From Deltaproteobacteria bacterium (GTDB taxonomy: Bacteria; Desulfobacterota; Desulfobacteria; Desulfobacterales; Desulfosalsimonadaceae), in NCBI GenBank assembly GCA_013151835.1, contig JAADHK010000097.1, forward strand, positions 1 through 64,000: 64,000 nt of DNA. The letters are read 5' to 3'. The notes beneath the pieces were generated by a model. That model saw nothing but the letters and a program-made list of their open reading frames with translations. It was not told where the DNA came from and ran no database searches. Position 1 is the stretch's first letter; each line of letters opens with the position of its first letter. The position numbers and the translations under genes were made by a program. Below, piece by piece: positions 26,731 to 35,900 of this stretch.

Positions 26731-27105
26731 TTAACCAGCCCCGGCCAGGTACTCCCCTATGATCTTAATAAATTTTCGGGTGTCCATGGGTTTTGTGATA
26801 TACCCGTCGCATCCGGATTTGCAGAATCTTTCTTTATCTTCCTTCATGGCGAATGCCGTAAGGAGAATAACGGGTATGGATTTTGTGTCATCATCCGCCT
26901 TGATGATTTTCATTGCGTCAAGCCCGTTCATCACCGGCATCTGGACATCCATGAGGATGAGGTCCGGTTTTTTTTCAGCGGCAAGCACAACTCCCTGCTT
27001 TCCATTTTCAGCCTCGATGATCCGATATCCCCTGGTAGCAAGAAGCTCTTTAACCAGCTTACGGTTTTGCGTATCATCTTCCACGATTAATATTGTCTTT
27101 TCCAT
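26731..27105 (-). CDS. Single-domain response regulator (DivK/CheY-like)
   Basis: This 124-aa protein is a lone receiver. Phosphate site Asp is in LILMDVQMPVMNG, the switch Thr in ILLTAFA and the Lys in YITKPMD. It has no output domain, so it is probably a phosphate shuttle or sink between the kinases encoded just upstream and the HD-GYP protein downstream (inference from position). Confidence 0.9.
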   Translation of the reverse strand: MEKTILIVEDDTQNRKLVKELLATRGYRIIEAENGKQGVVLAAEKKPDLILMDVQMPVMNGLDAMKIIKADDDTKSIPVILLTAFAMKEDKERFCKSGCDGYITKPMDTRKFIKIIGEYLAGAG

Positions 27106-27141
27106 TTTGCTCTTGCTCTATTGAATTCTTTTCCCCGCCTT

Positions 27142-29598
27142 TTATAAGGCACCCCCGGCCTGTTCCGTGACCCGACCTATAAGTATTTCGGCCGTCTCCC
27201 CGTGATCGGGAAAAACGGCCCAGGAAAATGAAATTCTTTTTCCGGAAAGGGCGGATTCGATTTTCCCGGCCAGGCGATTGAAAACCGCTTTTGCATCCTC
27301 CGGCCCGGTTTCGGGAAAGATCAGGTCGATATCCCCGTTTTTATATGTACGCATGAAGTCATAGCCCCTTTTATCATTTTCCAGGATTTTTAAGATAATA
27401 TGATTTTTTGCGATTGCAAGCTCTCCTCTACTTCCTTTCCCGTGTATCCGTAAGAGGGTAAAGGGCTTTTTGTTCCGTTTTGCAAGGCTTATAAATCGCC
27501 TTAAATGATTCAGCAAAAGTATGTCCGACTCCATGACGGGCACAGGCTGCGCGGATCCGGGACCGCGTTTTTGTTTCAGGGGGAGGGTGACGATAAACCG
27601 GCTTCCTTTACCGGGTCCCCCGGTTTCCGCACTGATTTCAGCCCCGTGGAGTTGAAGCAGCTTTCTCGTCAGTGAAAGCCCCAGGCCGGTGCCGGGCGTC
27701 TTGCCGGTAAGACCGCCCGCAGCCTGGTGAAACTCTTCGAAAATTTTTTCCGTCTCTTCCTTTGCAAGGCCGATGCCTGTATCTGAAACGGTTATGCGGA
27801 GGGCGTTTTTCTTTTTTTCAGCCGATATTCTTATCATGCCGTTGTCATTGCTGAATTTTACCGCGTTGGACAGGAGATTAAACATCACCTGTTTGAGCTT
27901 GCGCTCGTCTGCGTGAATATCAATATCCGGCACATCGCCATCGAAAAAGAGTTCGATGTTGATCCCGTGCTTCATGGCCTTTTCCCTGATCATGACGAGG
28001 CTGTTTTCAAGGAGGTCTTTGATGTTTACGGCGGAAAGCCGGAGCTCCATCTTGCCCACCTCGACTTTTGAGAGATCGAGGATATCGTTTATAAGGGATA
28101 ACAGGTGGTTGCCGCTTTCAAGTATATCCTTGAGATATTCGGCCTGCTTTTTGTTGAGCGTGCCGAAATATTCGTCCTGCAGCACCTCTGAAAAGCCGAT
28201 GATCGCGTTTAGCGGGGTGCGCAGTTCGTGGCTCATGTTGGACAGAAATTCGCTTTTGGCCGTGTTGGCGGCTTCCGCCGCCTTTTTCGCGGTCTCAAGC
28301 TCCATGACCGCGTTTTTCAGGGCCGCTGTCCTTTGATCAACCATTTTCTCGAGGTCCAGGTTGTATTTCGCAAGCTTTTTTTCGGCCCATTTCCTCTTGG
28401 TGATATCGGTTACGGTCCCTTCGTATGATTCGAGTTCCCCGGCTTCATCGCGCCTGGCCCTGGCGTTTATGGATATCCAGGTTTTTGAACCGTCTTTTTT
28501 AAATATCTCGAGTTCAAATTCGTTTACTCTTCCTTTTTTTTCAAGCACTTGTCTGAATTCTTCAAAGCGGTCGGGATCCGTAAAGAGTTTTTTCGTGATT
28601 AAAAAATCCGATGCTATCAATTGTCTTGGTGAAGCAAATCCGAAAAACCGGGCCATTGCCGGGTTTACCAGGAGAAGCCGGCCGTGGGGCGCAAGCCTGA
28701 ATATTCCTTCGGTGACGTTTTCAAATATCTCTCTATACCCGGCCTCGGCCCTTTCGGCCCTTTCGGTCAGAAGGGTCTGGAGCCGTATCATTTTGAATCC
28801 GACATTGATACGGGCCCGCAGTTCGGGGCCTGAAAAGGGTTTGCGCAGATAGTCGTCGGCCCCGGCGTCAAACGCGGCCACGACTTCCCTGGTATCGCCC
28901 TTGGCCGTGAGCATGATCAGGTAGGGGGGAGGCGTTCTTTTATGGCACCGGACCGTCCTGCATACCTCGACCCCGTCGGTTTTCGGCATCATCCAGTCGA
29001 GAACCGCGATGTTCGGGGGATCATCGCCTTCAAGAATTTCTATGGCCTTGTCCCCGTTTGCAACCGGGACTGCCTTGTAACCCCATTCGGCGAAATTTTC
29101 AATCAGGACAGTACGCGAGATCGCGTCATCCTCGGCCACGAGAACCCTCCGGTCCGGCGGCAGACCAAGATCAAGGGTAAAAGAAGATTCCTCTGCATCA
29201 AGGTTTTCATCCGACGCCTTTGAAAGGAGCGCAAGGATACGGACCCCGGCCAGAAGCCTGGCCCGAAGCTCCCGCCCGGAAAACGGTTTGACGATATAAT
29301 CATCGGCCCCGGCCTCGAAGGCTGTCACCATGTTTTCGGTGGTGATCCTGCCGGTGAGCATGATCACGTAAAATGGCCCGCCATCCTTTTTTTGCCTGAT
29401 GCGCCTGCAGACCTCGATTCCACTCATGCCCGGCAGCATCCAGTCCGCGATTACAAGGCGCGGTGGGTCGGGTGCATCAAGCAGGTTCCAGGCGTTCTCT
29501 CCGTTTTCAGCCGCCACGGGCTCGTATCCCCATTCCTCTAAATCGGCCCGAAGGGTGGTGCGGGTGATGGGATCATCCTCGATGACCAGTACCCTCAT
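27142..29598 (-). CDS. Hybrid histidine kinase with two N-terminal receivers, PAS and degenerate GGDEF-like tail
   Basis: This 818-aa soluble protein has receiver 1 (1-120, Asp in LVIADWMLPGMSG), receiver 2 (152-270, Asp in IAVLDWMMPKTDG), a PAS domain (about 300-425), HisKA with the phosphorylated His in NMSHELRTPLNA (near 470), and HATPase (about 575-685, DTGIGL and GTGLGL). The last 120 residues resemble a GGDEF nucleotide-cyclase fold, but the signature reads NGDID in YKNGDIDLIF, so it should be inactive. There is no membrane segment. The start overlaps the upstream kinase stop by four bases (ATGA), with GGAGGAG as ribosome site. Confidence 0.9.
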   Translation of the reverse strand: MRVLVIEDDPITRTTLRADLEEWGYEPVAAENGENAWNLLDAPDPPRLVIADWMLPGMSGIEVCRRIRQKKDGGPFYVIMLTGRITTENMVTAFEAGADDYIVKPFSGRELRARLLAGVRILALLSKASDENLDAEESSFTLDLGLPPDRRVLVAEDDAISRTVLIENFAEWGYKAVPVANGDKAIEILEGDDPPNIAVLDWMMPKTDGVEVCRTVRCHKRTPPPYLIMLTAKGDTREVVAAFDAGADDYLRKPFSGPELRARINVGFKMIRLQTLLTERAERAEAGYREIFENVTEGIFRLAPHGRLLLVNPAMARFFGFASPRQLIASDFLITKKLFTDPDRFEEFRQVLEKKGRVNEFELEIFKKDGSKTWISINARARRDEAGELESYEGTVTDITKRKWAEKKLAKYNLDLEKMVDQRTAALKNAVMELETAKKAAEAANTAKSEFLSNMSHELRTPLNAIIGFSEVLQDEYFGTLNKKQAEYLKDILESGNHLLSLINDILDLSKVEVGKMELRLSAVNIKDLLENSLVMIREKAMKHGINIELFFDGDVPDIDIHADERKLKQVMFNLLSNAVKFSNDNGMIRISAEKKKNALRITVSDTGIGLAKEETEKIFEEFHQAAGGLTGKTPGTGLGLSLTRKLLQLHGAEISAETGGPGKGSRFIVTLPLKQKRGPGSAQPVPVMESDILLLNHLRRFISLAKRNKKPFTLLRIHGKGSRGELAIAKNHIILKILENDKRGYDFMRTYKNGDIDLIFPETGPEDAKAVFNRLAGKIESALSGKRISFSWAVFPDHGETAEILIGRVTEQAGGAL

Positions 29599-31283
29599 CG
29601 TTCTCCTCCTTCATTAAAGGATAGGATGGCGTCCATAAATCTTTTGACCTCCGCCTCGATTTCAACCAGAGCTTTACTGCCTGCGGACAGGTCCCCGGCT
29701 TCGCCGATTTTTTCAAGGTTGAACGCGGCTGTTCTCGCCCGGTGCGCGCCGAAATTGTCGAGTGTGCCCTTGAGTCTGTGGGCCGTTTCCCGAAGTGCGG
29801 CCGGGTCGCCCGAATCGATTGCGGCCCTGATGTCCGCCACGAGTCCCGGCCCTGTTTCGAGAAATATGGATATGATCTGCTTAAGGAGTTTCAGGTTTCC
29901 GTCCACGGGCAAAAGGGCTGCATCCAGGTCGAAAATATCATTCCTGCCGTATTCCCCCGGCAATGGGGGCGTGTTTTTATCTTCATCAGGTTTTTCGGAC
30001 AGAATCGCCTTGATGGCCGTAAACAGTTCGTCCGGCCGAAGCGGTTTTGATACGTATCCGTCCATTCCCACTTCCAGGCACTTTTTCCTGTCCCCGGTCA
30101 TGGTGTGGGCCGTCAGGGCAATGATTGGGACGCGGGGCGGGCCTGTCCCCCCGTTTTCATCCCCGGCCCGCTTGTCGCAGGCTTTTTGCCCGGCGGCCCG
30201 GGCTTCCTGTTTCCTGATTTCCCGGGTCGCGGCAAGGCCGTCCATCTCCGGCATCTGGATATCCATGAGCACGAGGTCGAATCGTTTTTCGTTAAGCGAG
30301 TTAATGGCTTCAAGACCGTTTCTCGCAACAGTTACCCTGTGCCCCGCAGCCTCGAGAAGGCCCGTGGCCACGGCCTGGTTGATCTCGCTGTCTTCCGCCA
30401 AAAGGATATCAAGGCGTTGCGGGTGGTTTTCATTTCCCTTTACCGCTTTCGGGCCGTCTTCCCGGTCCGGACCGTAAGCCATGGTTCCCATGACCCTCTG
30501 GATGGCGTTTAACAATTGTGACTGTCTTACCGGTTTTAAAAGCAGGGCGTCTATCAACCCGCGATTGAGCGCAACAGAACATTCATTTCCGCCCGCAGAG
30601 GAAAGGATTATGAGCAGGATGCCCGCAAACACAGGGTTTTCACGTATCCTTTCGCATAAATCGAGTCCGTTCATCTCCGGCATATTATAATCTGAGATGA
30701 GTATGTGAAACGGCTTTTTTTTAAAAGCCGCTTTTTCAAGTTCGTTCAAGGCTTTCGGGCCGCTTTCCGTAACCGTGATGTCAAGCCCCCAGTTTCCAAG
30801 CAACTCTTCTAATATCCGCCGGTTGGTGGTGTTGTCATCCACGGCAAGGAACCTGAAGGCAGAAAGATCGGAAATGGCGGGCGGTTTGGCGGTTTTATCT
30901 TCAACGGCCTTAAATTCCAAGGTGAAATAGAAAGTCGACCCCTTGCCGGCGCCCCTGCTTTCCACCCACATCCTTCCCCCCATCATGGAGACAAGCTGCG
31001 AGGATATGGAGAGCCCGAGGCCGGTACCCCCGAACTCCCGGGTCGTGGAAGAGTCTGCCTGTGAAAACATTTCAAATATTTTTTCCTGCTTTTCCGGTTC
31101 GATTCCCATGCCGGTGTCTTTAATGGAAACCAGGAGCATCACGTTTCCAAAAGATACAGGCGGGTTTTCATCCGCAATTTCCACATTGAGAAATATATCT
31201 CCCCCCGGTGGGTAAACTTGAGGGCGTTTCCCAAAAGGTTTACAATCACTTGCCTGAAACGGACCGAGTCGCCAATCACCCAT
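29595..31283 (-). CDS. C-terminal part of a frameshifted hybrid kinase: HATPase end, two receivers, HPt
   Basis: This frame continues the kinase encoded by 31139-32743. The family-like sequence begins near 31206 with the middle of the HATPase domain (DTGMGI, GGTGLGLSIS). It is followed by a receiver (Asp in ILISDYNMPEMNG), a second receiver (Asp in LVLMDIQMPEMDG) and an HPt domain with AHRLKG. The ATG at 31283 is only the first start in this frame; a separate protein from there would lack HisKA and half the ATPase. One extra G in the run at 31201-31206 would fuse both parts into a single BarA-like protein of about 1050 aa. Confidence 0.8.
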   Translation of the reverse strand: MGDWRLGPFQASDCKPFGKRPQVYPPGGDIFLNVEIADENPPVSFGNVMLLVSIKDTGMGIEPEKQEKIFEMFSQADSSTTREFGGTGLGLSISSQLVSMMGGRMWVESRGAGKGSTFYFTLEFKAVEDKTAKPPAISDLSAFRFLAVDDNTTNRRILEELLGNWGLDITVTESGPKALNELEKAAFKKKPFHILISDYNMPEMNGLDLCERIRENPVFAGILLIILSSAGGNECSVALNRGLIDALLLKPVRQSQLLNAIQRVMGTMAYGPDREDGPKAVKGNENHPQRLDILLAEDSEINQAVATGLLEAAGHRVTVARNGLEAINSLNEKRFDLVLMDIQMPEMDGLAATREIRKQEARAAGQKACDKRAGDENGGTGPPRVPIIALTAHTMTGDRKKCLEVGMDGYVSKPLRPDELFTAIKAILSEKPDEDKNTPPLPGEYGRNDIFDLDAALLPVDGNLKLLKQIISIFLETGPGLVADIRAAIDSGDPAALRETAHRLKGTLDNFGAHRARTAAFNLEKIGEAGDLSAGSKALVEIEAEVKRFMDAILSFNEGGER

Positions 31284-32743
31284 TGAGGGACATCCGGGTC
31301 GATGCGTACGGCCAGCTCCAGGCCCTTTGCAAATGCCTCGATCCCCATGGTCGCGGCGGTATTTTCAACGACATCCCGCATGATGAACGGCTGATAGTCG
31401 AGTTCCAGGCGGCCGGCCTCGATCCTGGAAAAATCGAGGATATCGTTTATTACCGTTAAAAGCGACTCGGCCGAATGGCGGGCCATGTCTAAAAATTCCT
31501 TCTGGCGGCCGGTGGGGCCGGTGTTGCCGAGAAGCTCGATCATTCCCATGATCCCGTTTAAGGGCGTGCGGATCTCATGGCTCATGTTGGCTAAAAATTC
31601 GCTCTTGGCCCGGCTGGCGGCCTCGGCGATTTTTTTCGCATTTTTCAATTTCTCTTCTGCTTCGTGCTGTTTGGTTATGTCCATATTGATGCCGGTCATG
31701 CGTACGGGCCCGCCTTCGGGGTTTTTCTGCACCAGGGAACATGCCTTGATCACGCGCAGGCCGTCGCCGGTCATGACGCGAAAATCGGTGTCAAAATCCT
31801 TTTCTCCGCGCAGGGCCGTCTGAATTTCGTCCTCGACCCGGCCCAGATCTTCGGGAAGGATCCTTTGCCGCCAGTCGTCGTAGGTGTTGGTAAAGCGGTC
31901 CGGGTGAATCCCGTAAATCGCGTACATGGTCCTGTCCCAGATCAGGACGCCCGAGCTTATATCCCAGTCCCACACCCCGATTTCCGCTGCAAAAGTCGCG
32001 AGTTTCAGGCGCTCGGATACATCCCTGACCTGCTTTTCCTTTTTTTTGCGCATAAGGCTTTCTTGTTCTAGCCTGGTATTTGTGTCATTAAGTTCGTCAA
32101 TGAGGCTCCGCCGTTCGGCCATGGCGCGGAAAAAGAAAAAAAAAGCCAATCCCATGATTAAAAGTCCGGAGACAATAGCCAGGACAATAAACGCGATGGT
32201 CTTTTGAACATCTGAAACGGCTGCGGCTTTGCGTTTTTGAAAAAGTAAATCTTCCCGGTTTCCCATTGAGGCCAGAATTTTTCGGATATTGTCCATGGTC
32301 TTTTTGCCGGCGCCGGTCATCACAATATCCCTTGCGGCTTCAAATCCCATGTTTTTCCGTAAGGCAACCGCGTTTTTCAGTTCCGCGAGTTTTCTGTCCA
32401 TCAGCAGGCGGAGAACCTCGAGTTCTTTTTCGACGGCGGGATTTTGGCCGTAAAGGCGGCACAGGTCTTTGTAATGTCTGTTTGCGGATGAAATTCCAAG
32501 AGTATAATATCCCAGGTAGGTATCATCGCCCGTTATGACAAAGCCCTGCTTTCCTGTCTCTGCGTCCGCAATGTCCGCAAGCAGCGAAGAAAGCGTATCT
32601 TTTACTTTAATAGTCTTGTCCACCACGGCAAGGTCATTCAGCAGCCTGCCGGTGCTGTAATAGGAGGTGATGCCGACGCCGGCCAGCATGACCAGTGCAA
32701 GAAAGAAGAAGATGGCGATATTTCTTTCAATGTCTAATTTCAT
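31139..32743 (-). CDS. N-terminal part of a frameshifted hybrid kinase: CHASE3, PAS, HisKA, partial HATPase
   Basis: From the ATG at 32743 (AGGA upstream) the protein has a membrane segment (10-30), a periplasmic CHASE3-like helical domain (about 35-170, DAETGKQGFVITGD), a second membrane segment (about 180-205), a PAS domain (about 240-350), and HisKA with the phosphorylated His in NMSHEIRTPLNG. The HATPase begins (VRFRQVIVNLLGNALKFTHRG) and then the frame runs out of family sequence after the G6 run, ending after about 20 unrelated residues. A start at 32929 also exists, but the residues before 32743 look like a non-coding leader. Confidence 0.82.
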   Translation of the reverse strand: MKLDIERNIAIFFFLALVMLAGVGITSYYSTGRLLNDLAVVDKTIKVKDTLSSLLADIADAETGKQGFVITGDDTYLGYYTLGISSANRHYKDLCRLYGQNPAVEKELEVLRLLMDRKLAELKNAVALRKNMGFEAARDIVMTGAGKKTMDNIRKILASMGNREDLLFQKRKAAAVSDVQKTIAFIVLAIVSGLLIMGLAFFFFFRAMAERRSLIDELNDTNTRLEQESLMRKKKEKQVRDVSERLKLATFAAEIGVWDWDISSGVLIWDRTMYAIYGIHPDRFTNTYDDWRQRILPEDLGRVEDEIQTALRGEKDFDTDFRVMTGDGLRVIKACSLVQKNPEGGPVRMTGINMDITKQHEAEEKLKNAKKIAEAASRAKSEFLANMSHEIRTPLNGIMGMIELLGNTGPTGRQKEFLDMARHSAESLLTVINDILDFSRIEAGRLELDYQPFIMRDVVENTAATMGIEAFAKGLELAVRIDPDVPQWVIGDSVRFRQVIVNLLGNALKFTHRGEIYFSMWKLRMKTRLYLLET

Positions 32744-32775
32744 ATATGTTCCTGCTTTAGATGGTCGAAAAACAG

Positions 32776-32789
32776 GGCGTTTTAACGCC
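32776..32789. terminator. Possible bidirectional terminator
   Basis: GGCGTTTTAACGCC is a short hairpin followed by TTTTTAC on the plus strand and by CTGTTTTTC on the minus strand. It stands between the stop of the LamG gene and the kinase start, both on the minus strand. The stem is short, so it is only a candidate. Confidence 0.4.
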
Positions 32790-32969
32790 TTTTTACTCTG
32801 CCGTTGTTCACAAACCGGCCCGGGCAGGGCGGATCTCACAGGGAGGAACGTGGACGACATGGAATCTTTTTTTCCGCACAGCCTGGGGTCGGCAAAGCAG
32901 AAAAGCACCAATGCGAAGTGGAACAGCAAATGACGAGCTCTGAACGATCACTCGGTGATCGCCCGCAGT

Positions 32970-35900
32970 CTACCATTCGATAACGGAAATAAAGCAGATG
33001 TTGTGATTCTCCGATGCAGGCGTATCCACTGAAGCCGATGATTTGTATCGCCTGGTGTTTTTCGGAGCCGCAACATTTACCGGCCCGTAGAATTCGCTTT
33101 CGGCATTTGCCGAATCCGGGATCGATTCGAGCTTGTAGTAATGACGGGAAGCGTCCGCCGCAGAAATATCGTTGTCGGTAAATGTGTAGGTTTCTCCTGA
33201 AAGGGCATTTGCCCCGGTGGCGTAAATCATGCCGGGAGAAATAATCCCGTAGGGGCCGTCTTCATTGTCCGACCGCCAGATCCGGTAGGCCAGAGTGTCG
33301 AGTTCAACGGAGGTGGTCCATGTCACCTCGATGCAGTCACGGTCCGCGCAGGGGGCCGCTGAAAATGCCGCAAGTGTGATGGCGAGCGGAGCCCCGGCCC
33401 CGCCGAACACGTATTCGGTTCCTGACTGGCCGGTGGTGGTGAGGGTGTTTCCCGTTGTGTCGAGTGTGGCGCCTGAATCGCTCCAGATCGCCTGGCAGTA
33501 ATCGCTTCTGGTTGCAAGCCCCACCACGGAGTCGTCCACCGGCGTCATGGGGTTGTTCCCGTAATCGTAAACAGCGGTATAGGTCGGGGTGACGCCGCCG
33601 GTGACAAACACGCCCCAATACCGGGTATAGTCGAGGGAGGACCACCCGGCCGGAGGGGTAAGCCCGTTGGGCGAGCGGAGATAGGGATCGGATCCGATAT
33701 CCGGAGGGTATACGGACGGCTCGTCCAGGCGGTAGACCTCTATCCCGGAGTTATTGGCCGTGCTCCACGTGCCGCCGTCGCCGGTTGCCGTGAAAAAATC
33801 CCCGTCAACATGGGCGATGGAGGCGGTAAAATCCCCGGGGGCCGTGCCGGTGAAGTCGTATGCGCACGCATCGCCGATGGGGGCCTCGGAGCAGGTTCTG
33901 GCGGTTGCGACGTCGGCGAAATTCGTCATGACGCCGTTATTATTGTTGGCCGTCTGGTCCAGGCAGGTCGTACTCGAAGATTCCTCGTCAAACCTCCAGT
34001 ACCCGACCAGTCCTGATTCGCTTCCCGTGAGTTTCCTGCACATGGCGTCCTGGATCTGGGCCTGGGTTCTGGCCGTGTTCCATACCCGGATGTCGTCGAT
34101 CTTCCCGTCAAAATAGATTGTGTCGATTGCCTGTCTGCCGAATTCCAGGGCTTCGTTGTTTGTCCGGGACGCGTTGTCTATGTTGGCGGCGGAGTTTGTA
34201 TCCTGAACCCCGTCGATGTAAATGGTCATGGAATCGGCGCCTGCCGTGTTGCTCCATACACAGGCAACATGGTACCATTGGCCTGTTGTAAGGGTAGCCG
34301 ATCCGGTGAGCAGGTAGTTTCCGCCTGCGGTATTGCCCACAACAAACCCGATGTTCGAGCTTGCGCCGCCGTTAAATACGGTTCCGGCGGCGCCGCCGCC
34401 CGACCCGAAACCATAGCACGCGGCGGTCGTGCCTTTGAGCAGTATCCCCGCGTTTGCCGTCAGGGTGTCCGCATATATCCATGCCTCCAGGGTTCCTGAA
34501 TTATCCAGGTCAAGGGTGGCGTCGTCGGGAACGGTGACATAATCGTCGGCACCGTCATAGTCTATGGCGTTTCTCGGGTCCACGAGCTGGCCGAGGATGT
34601 ACTCAGTCCCTGTTTGTCCGGTCTTTGTAAGGGTGTTTGCTCCCGTATCGAGCGTGGCGTCCGAATCGATCCATTGCAGGCCGGCCCTGTGGCGGTAAGC
34701 CATTTTCAGCCGGTTTTCGCGCAGCAGAAGGGGAATACCGGTGTAATTATACTCGGCCGTGTAGGTCGGATCAGTACCGCCGGCCATGAATACCCCGAAG
34801 AAATGAGAGTTGTTTTCAAAAAGCCGCCAGTGGACGGGCCCGAAGATGTCACCGGGTGACATGTCGACCCGGTAGATCACCACGCCCGTGGGCGAGCCGG
34901 TGATGGATTTCACCGTGAGTCTGTCGCCAAGAGAGCTTGCCAGGAATATGGAGGAAGGACTGGAAAAATCGGCCGTCATGTCATCGCCCAGAGGCGCGCC
35001 CGAGGTGACCCGGGCGGTTGCGGGAGTCATATTGGTCATGGTCCCGTTGGACTGGTTGTCTGAAAAATCGGTGCATTTGTTCCCGGCTTTATGGTCGAAA
35101 CGCCAGTAGGCCACGATCCCGGTTTCGGCGCCGGAGAGTTTTAAGCAAAGGTTGTTCTGTATATCCGAAGCGCTCCTGGCCGTATTCCAGACGCGCACCT
35201 CGTCGATGCTGCCCGTAAAGGGGTTTGCCACGGTTGCATACCTCGCGCCGATCCTCAGTTTTCCCGAGGCGTTCTGCGCATTTCTCCGGCAGTCGCCGGT
35301 ATTGTCGGAAATGCCGTTTATATATATGACAAGATCGGATGTGCCGGCCGTATTGTCCCAGGTTCCGGCCACGTGGTACCACTTGTGGAGCATCAGCTCC
35401 GATGTTGAGGTGACCGTGTCTGAATTCGTGCCGTCGTTCACGGTAAGGACAAGCTTTTTGTTATCCGCGCCGGCCCCGAATTTTAAAACATACGCCTCGT
35501 CTGCGGCGGAATCCCCCTTGGCGATGATTGTCGCGTTGTCCGAAAAGGTCGATACCTTGATCCATGCCTCCAGGGTGCCGGATGATGAAAGGTCGAGGGT
35601 GGCCGTGTCGTTTACGGACACGAAATCGTCGATCCCGTCAAGATCAAGAGCCCGGCCCGCCTCTGGTGGGGATGACGGGGAGAGGGGGTTTCCCCTGATC
35701 AGGTCTCCATCTGCGGCCTTGGCCCTCTGCACTGTCCCGTCGCTGGTCTGCCAGTTGTCGTCGGTTCCGGGGTTGTGGGTGACGACCCGCTCCAGGGATG
35801 CGTAGTTGAAAGTGCTCCCCCCGGGCCAGCCTCCGCCGTCGGGATTGACGACATCGATCAGCGTGCCCCCGGAGTTTTTTAGTTCAAGCTGCTCGCCCGT

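Noticed and set aside
29626-30477. Plus-strand frame of 283 aa opposite the kinase C-terminus
   Set aside because: Ser-, Arg- and Pro-rich shadow of a well-supported receiver/HPt gene.
35152-35805. Plus-strand frame of 217 aa inside the LamG gene
   Set aside because: No motif; the minus strand encodes repeated LamG domains.
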